Below are positions 5,403-8,731 of a DNA stretch of 8,731 bases, one piece after another. Origin of the DNA: JBBRUG01 sp038247995 (GTDB lineage: Bacteria > Chloroflexota > Chloroflexia > Chloroflexales > Chloroflexaceae); contig JBBRUG010000264.1 of assembly GCA_038247995.1 (NCBI GenBank), forward strand, positions 1-8,731, in the 5' to 3' direction. The translations under genes and the position numbers were made by a program. The notes under the pieces were generated by a model. It was not told the origin of the DNA. It worked only from the letters and a program-made list of their open reading frames with translations, and did no database searches. How positions within the stretch are numbered: the first letter of the stretch is position 1; the number at the start of each line of letters is the position of its first letter.

Positions 5403-5416
5403 GCGACTTCGGTCGC
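5403..5416 (+). promoter_or_regulatory. UUCG tetraloop hairpin, rpsG-fusA gap
   Basis: GCGAC (5403-5407), TTCG (5408-5411) and GTCGC (5412-5416) form a 5-bp stem with a C(UUCG)G loop, an exceptionally stable RNA tetraloop. No T-run follows, so it is not an intrinsic terminator. It lies 12 nt before the fusA AGGAG and could affect mRNA processing or fusA translation. Confidence 0.6.
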
Positions 5417-5444
5417 TTAACCAGCTTAGGAGCAAGTGACCGGT

Positions 5445-7553
5445 ATGCCACGCCAGATCGACCTTGGAAGAATTCGTAATATCGGCATTATCGCCCATAT
5501 CGACGCGGGTAAAACCACGACGACTGAGCGTATTCTGTTCTATACCGGCCGTACCTATAAGATCGGCGAGGTGCACGAAGGCACCGCGACGATGGATTGG
5601 ATGGCGCAGGAACAGGAGCGTGGTATTACCATCACCTCGGCAGCTACAACAGCGCATTGGACGCTGAATGACGTTCTGTATCGCATTAATATTATCGATA
5701 CGCCTGGTCACGTCGACTTTACTGTCGAGGTCGAGCGCTCGCTGCGCGTCCTCGATGGCGGTGTCGTTGTCTTCGATGGCGTTGCCGGTGTAGAGCCGCA
5801 GTCGGAGACGGTGTGGCGCCAGGCTGATAAGTACAGTGTGCCGCGCATTTGCTTCGTTAATAAGATGGATCGTATCGGCGCGAACTTTGATCGCTGTGTC
5901 GATATGATCAAAGAGCGCCTCGGCGCCCGGCCAGTGCTTTGCCAGTTGCCGGTCGGTCTCGAAGATAATTTCCGCGGTATCGTCGATGTGATGGCGATGC
6001 AAGCTATTATTTACGAGGACGATCTCGGGAAATCTATCCGCGTCGAGGAGATTCCTGCCGATATGATGGAGCGTGTCCAGAAGGCGCGCGCCGAATTGGT
6101 GGAGTTTATCGCCGAGACTGACGACGAACTTACCCTGCTTTACCTCGAAGGCCAGGAGCTTTCGACTGAAGAGCTTAAGCGCGGTTTGCGTCAGGCCTGT
6201 ATCGACGGCAAGCTGATCCCGGTATTCTGTGGCGCCGCGCTCAAGAATAAGGGCGTCCAGCGGCTCCTCGACGCTGTCGTAGAGTATCTGCCGTCGCCGC
6301 TCGATCGCCCCGCCGTCCAGGGTACGCTCCCCGGTCAGGTGCTTGGCGATGAGGACGCCGATCTGATTACCCGCCCCGTTAGCGATGATGCGCCGTTTGC
6401 CGGCCTGGTCTTTAAGATCGTCGCCGACCCGTATGTGGGTAAGCTCGCGTACTTCCGGGTCTACTCAGGTCAAATTGAGAAGGGTTCATACGTGCTGAAC
6501 ACGACTCGTGGTCAGCGCGAGCGCCTGGGTCGCATCCTTCAGATGCACGCCAATCACCGCGAAGATATTGAATCGGTCTATACCGGCGATATCGCCGCGA
6601 TGGTCGGCCCCAAGCAGTCCTTCACCGGCGATACGATCTGTGACCCCGATAACCCGATTGTGCTGGAGAGCATCCGCTTCCCTGAGCCCGTCGTCGAGCT
6701 CGCGATCGAGCCGAAGACTAAGGCCGACCAGGATAAGATGGCCATCGCCCTCAACCGCCTCGCGGAAGAGGATCCGACTTTCCGGGTCTACACCGACCAG
6801 GAGACGGGCCAGACGATCATCAAGGGCATGGGTGAGCTTCATCTCGAAGTGCTCGTCGACCGTATGCGCCGCGAGTACAAGGTCGAGGCGAACCAGGGTA
6901 AGCCCCAGGTGTCGTATCGCGAGACGATCACCCAACTCGCCGATATTCATACGCGTTTTATCCGTCAGACCGGCGGTAAAGGCCAGTTCGCCGAAGTCAA
7001 GATCCGCTTCGAGCCGCAGGAGCCCGGCAAGGGCTTCGAGTTCGTCAATGGGATCACCGGCGGTGCGGTTCCGCGTGAGTATATTGGCCCGGTCGAGCAG
7101 GGCATCAAAGAGGCGATGCAGACCGGTGTGATGGCCGGCTTCCCGGTCGTCGATATGAAGGCGACCCTCTACGACGGTTCCTACCACGAGGTGGACTCGT
7201 CGGAAATGGCCTTTAAGATCGCAGCTTCCATGTCGTTGAAGGACGGTGTCCGTAAGGGCCGCCCGCAACTCCTGGAGCCGATTATGAAGGTTGAGACGAC
7301 GACGCCGGAAGACTTCCTCGGCAGCGTGCTCGGCGACTTGAACTCGCGCCGTGGCCGTGTCGATGGGATGGAGTCGCGCGGTAACGCGCAGGTTGTGCGC
7401 GCCTACGTTCCGCTGGCGACGATGTTCGGTTATACTACCGACCTGCGTTCGTCCACCCAGGGCCGTGCAACGTCGTCGATGGAGTTCGATCACTACGAAG
7501 CCCTTCCCGATCATCTCGCTAAAGAGATCATCGAGAAGCGCAGCGCGAGTTAG
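5445..7553 (+). CDS. fusA: Elongation factor G
   Basis: EF-G is the cytosolic GTPase that drives ribosomal translocation and, with RRF, recycling. From the ATG at 5445 the product is 702 residues, close to E. coli EF-G. Domain I carries AHIDAGKTT (17-25), RGITI (59-63, switch I), DTPGH (85-89, with His89 the GTPase-activating histidine) and NKMD (139-142). Later come FCGAALKNKG (G5 region) and domains II-V, including GMGELHLEV and GRVDGMESRG. No motif is missing. A GTG at 5436 would add MTG. The AGGAG at 5428-5432 is 3 nt from the GTG but 12 nt from the ATG, so spacing does not settle it; the MPRQ start is the form I recall in Chloroflexi EF-G. It lies 57 nt after rpsG in the str operon. Confidence 0.98.
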   Translation: MPRQIDLGRIRNIGIIAHIDAGKTTTTERILFYTGRTYKIGEVHEGTATMDWMAQEQERGITITSAATTAHWTLNDVLYRINIIDTPGHVDFTVEVERSLRVLDGGVVVFDGVAGVEPQSETVWRQADKYSVPRICFVNKMDRIGANFDRCVDMIKERLGARPVLCQLPVGLEDNFRGIVDVMAMQAIIYEDDLGKSIRVEEIPADMMERVQKARAELVEFIAETDDELTLLYLEGQELSTEELKRGLRQACIDGKLIPVFCGAALKNKGVQRLLDAVVEYLPSPLDRPAVQGTLPGQVLGDEDADLITRPVSDDAPFAGLVFKIVADPYVGKLAYFRVYSGQIEKGSYVLNTTRGQRERLGRILQMHANHREDIESVYTGDIAAMVGPKQSFTGDTICDPDNPIVLESIRFPEPVVELAIEPKTKADQDKMAIALNRLAEEDPTFRVYTDQETGQTIIKGMGELHLEVLVDRMRREYKVEANQGKPQVSYRETITQLADIHTRFIRQTGGKGQFAEVKIRFEPQEPGKGFEFVNGITGGAVPREYIGPVEQGIKEAMQTGVMAGFPVVDMKATLYDGSYHEVDSSEMAFKIAASMSLKDGVRKGRPQLLEPIMKVETTTPEDFLGSVLGDLNSRRGRVDGMESRGNAQVVRAYVPLATMFGYTTDLRSSTQGRATSSMEFDHYEALPDHLAKEIIEKRSAS

Positions 7554-7564
7554 TAATAAAAGGG

Positions 7565-7596
7565 CGAGATGTGCGCTCTCCGTGAGCGTCATCTTG
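7565..7596 (+). terminator. Hairpin after fusA, possible attenuator
   Basis: CGAGATG (7565-7571) pairs with CATCTTG (7590-7596, one G-U pair) and GCGCTC (7573-7578) with GAGCGT (7584-7589, one G-U pair). The loop is TCCGT and the only bulge is T7572, so the stem has 13 pairs. The downstream TTACTGGG is not a good U-tract, so full termination is unlikely. Partial termination, RNase processing or mRNA end protection would allow different expression of fusA and the following genes. Confidence 0.5.
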
Positions 7597-7606
7597 TTAC
7601 TGGGTC

Positions 7607-8488
7607 ATGATTACCGATCTGCGCCTGCTTGCGCCACCCTCCTGGCCTGATTATGAATTGATCGACACGGGCGATGGCGCAAAACTGGAGCGGTTCGGCG
7701 AGGTAACCCTGGTGCGTCCAGAGAGCCAGGCTGTCTGGGCGCAAAGCTTGTCTGAGCGCGAGTGGCAACGCGCCGATGCCACCTTTGAAAAGACGCGCAG
7801 CGACGATGGCCCTGGCCAATGGCGTATGCGCCGGCCGCTGCCCGAGCAGTGGCGGATGCACTATGACAATTTGCGATTCACGGTGCGCCTAACGCCCTTT
7901 CGGCACACCGGCGTTTTTCCGGAACATAGCGCCCATTGGGAATGGATGGGTCAGCAGATTAGTTCACGGAATGCTGCGCGGGTGCTGGTATTGTTTGGTT
8001 ACACTGGCCTGAGCAGTCTTGCAGCAGCAAGCTACGGCGCTCACGTTACCCACGTTGACGCCTCCAAGCCGGCTGTGCTCTGGGCTCAGGCTAATCAGCA
8101 ACACTCCGGTCTCGCTGATCAGCCTATCCGCTGGCTAATCGATGATGTCGGCAAGTTTGTCGCCCGTGAGATCCGGCGTGGCAACCGTTACGATCTGATT
8201 GTTCTTGATCCGCCGGTTTTCGGGCGGGGTCCAAGCGGTGAGATCTGGCGTTTGCACGAGCAGTTGCCCAACCTCATGGAAAACTGCGTTGAGCTGCTCA
8301 GCGATCGTCCGTTAGGACTGCTGCTCAGCGCGTATGCCACGAATTTGTCGGCGCTCACGCTTTACAACGTGGTAGCAACCGCAATGCGCCAACATACAGG
8401 CAAATTAGAGGCTGGGGAGTTGGTTCTGCCCGAACGGGCCTCTGGTCGGCTTTTGCCGACAGCTCGTTATGCATGTTGGTCGAGTTGA
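7607..8488 (+). CDS. Class I SAM-dependent methyltransferase (RlmI-like)
   Basis: The 293-residue product has a Rossmann methyltransferase fold in its second half: motif I LVLFGYTGLSS (127-137), the acidic residue after it in VDASK (Asp151) and motif IV LDPPVFGRG (200-208). The layout resembles COG1092 proteins, including the rRNA m5C methyltransferase RlmI. The N-terminal part, with PDYELIDTGDGAKLERF (14-30) and RLTPFRHTGVFPE (94-106), is not the PUA domain of RlmI. It matches a group of about 290 residues that I recall from other bacteria, where motif IV is usually DPPKFGRG. Where RlmI has its SCSG cysteine loop, this protein reads SAY (241-243), so m5C chemistry is doubtful. The substrate is unknown. 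The ATG has no clear Shine-Dalgarno sequence. It sits 53 nt after fusA and 102 nt before tuf, suggesting a translation-linked target. Confidence 0.85.
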   Translation: MITDLRLLAPPSWPDYELIDTGDGAKLERFGEVTLVRPESQAVWAQSLSEREWQRADATFEKTRSDDGPGQWRMRRPLPEQWRMHYDNLRFTVRLTPFRHTGVFPEHSAHWEWMGQQISSRNAARVLVLFGYTGLSSLAAASYGAHVTHVDASKPAVLWAQANQQHSGLADQPIRWLIDDVGKFVAREIRRGNRYDLIVLDPPVFGRGPSGEIWRLHEQLPNLMENCVELLSDRPLGLLLSAYATNLSALTLYNVVATAMRQHTGKLEAGELVLPERASGRLLPTARYACWSS

Positions 8489-8505
8489 GAGTTGATCTTG
8501 TCTTC

Positions 8506-8568
8506 GGGCTTTGAGCCCAACGGTAATCGCGCTGTTCCCCTCCCGGGGAGCGCCACTGCGCAGCAGTG
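8506..8568 (+). promoter_or_regulatory. Three consecutive hairpins in tuf leader
   Basis: Between the methyltransferase stop and tuf lie GGGCT-TTG-AGCCC (8506-8518), TCCCC-TCCC-GGGGA (8536-8549) and CACTGC-GCA-GCAGTG (8554-8568). None is followed by a T-run. A weak promoter reading (TTGTCT at 8498-8503, 18 bp, GGTAAT at 8522-8527) is possible but not convincing. The third hairpin carries the 15-bp element shared with the rpsL promoter. Confidence 0.5.
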
Positions 8569-8590
8569 ATACAACCACGAGGTGAACACG

Positions 8591-8731
8591 ATGGCGAAGC
8601 AGAAATTTGAGCGAACCAAGCCCCATATTAACGTGGGCACGATCGGGCACGTCGACCACGGCAAGACGACGTTGACGGCGGCGATTACCAAGGTGCTCGC
8701 GCTCCGTGGCGGTGCCCAGTTTCTCGATTAC
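8591..8731 (+). CDS. tuf: Elongation factor Tu, 5' part only
   Basis: EF-Tu delivers aminoacyl-tRNA to the ribosome as a GTP complex. The first 47 codons are in the window and the gene is cut by its end. The sequence begins MAKQKFERTKPHINVGTIGH and contains the complete P-loop GHVDHGKT (19-26), followed by TLTAAITKVLALRGG. The switch regions and all later domains are outside, so intactness cannot be judged. GAGGTG (8579-8584) lies 6 nt before the ATG. As in most bacteria tuf follows fusA in the str operon, but here a methyltransferase gene lies between them. Confidence 0.97.
   Translation, partial: MAKQKFERTKPHINVGTIGHVDHGKTTLTAAITKVLALRGGAQFLDY

Noticed and set aside
5283..6002. A 239-codon open frame antisense to the rpsG end and fusA start
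   Set aside because: It spans two conserved genes on the opposite strand and has no recognisable protein features, so it is a codon-bias shadow.
6486..7592. A 368-codon open frame antisense to fusA
   Set aside because: It lies almost entirely opposite a fully conserved EF-G gene. Its low-complexity Leu/Arg/His composition is what the codon bias of fusA produces on the opposite strand. No domain or ribosome binding site was seen.
8498..8527. A separate tuf promoter (TTGTCT, 18 bp, GGTAAT)
   Set aside because: Both hexamers match consensus at only four of six positions and the spacer contains a hairpin. It is too weak to list as a feature.

Overview
The window looks like a chromosomal segment from a phototroph-type Chloroflexota bacterium, most likely class Chloroflexia (Chloroflexus/Roseiflexus relatives). 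This is inferred from the EF-G N-terminus (MPRQIDLGRIRNIGIIAHID), the S12 style, the moderately GC-rich coding sequence, and short-period repeats scattered at gene edges. It could not be tested by a search. Most of the content is conserved housekeeping genes. The less ordinary material is in the intergenic DNA and in one methyltransferase gene.

Layout. Bases 1-193 hold no convincing gene, only a REP-like hairpin. On the minus strand, reading right to left, is a tight cluster: ftsY (904-1875, SRP receptor GTPase), then a 67-residue LysW-like zinc-ribbon protein (688-891), then a small lipoprotein (194-691) whose possible first ATG overlaps the stop of the zinc-ribbon gene. A divergent intergenic region (1876-2129) carries three copies of a CCGCTCGATCGTT repeat and candidate back-to-back promoters. 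On the plus strand, a soluble PAS-PAS hybrid histidine kinase with a C-terminal receiver domain follows (2130-4208).

The rest is a str operon. A near-consensus sigma-70-type promoter (TTGACA, 17 bp, TATACT) lies at 4285-4313. A structured leader follows, then rpsL (S12), rpsG (S7), fusA (EF-G), a class I SAM-dependent methyltransferase inserted between fusA and tuf, and the first 47 codons of tuf (EF-Tu), cut by the window edge. The str genes supply decoding-centre ribosomal proteins and the two main elongation GTPases. The methyltransferase position suggests, but does not prove, a translation-related target. FtsY handles co-translational membrane targeting, so both gene blocks serve protein synthesis. 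The kinase has no obvious partner here.

Most unusual points: (1) a 15-bp element, CACTnCGCnGCAGTG, lies in the spacer of the rpsL promoter and again just upstream of tuf; (2) heptamer-based tandem repeats sit at several gene borders and appear to have been translated into the ends of two proteins; (3) the operon methyltransferase has an RlmI-like fold but no cysteine where m5C enzymes have one; (4) the LysW-like protein lacks the family's acidic C-terminus and its terminal glutamate.
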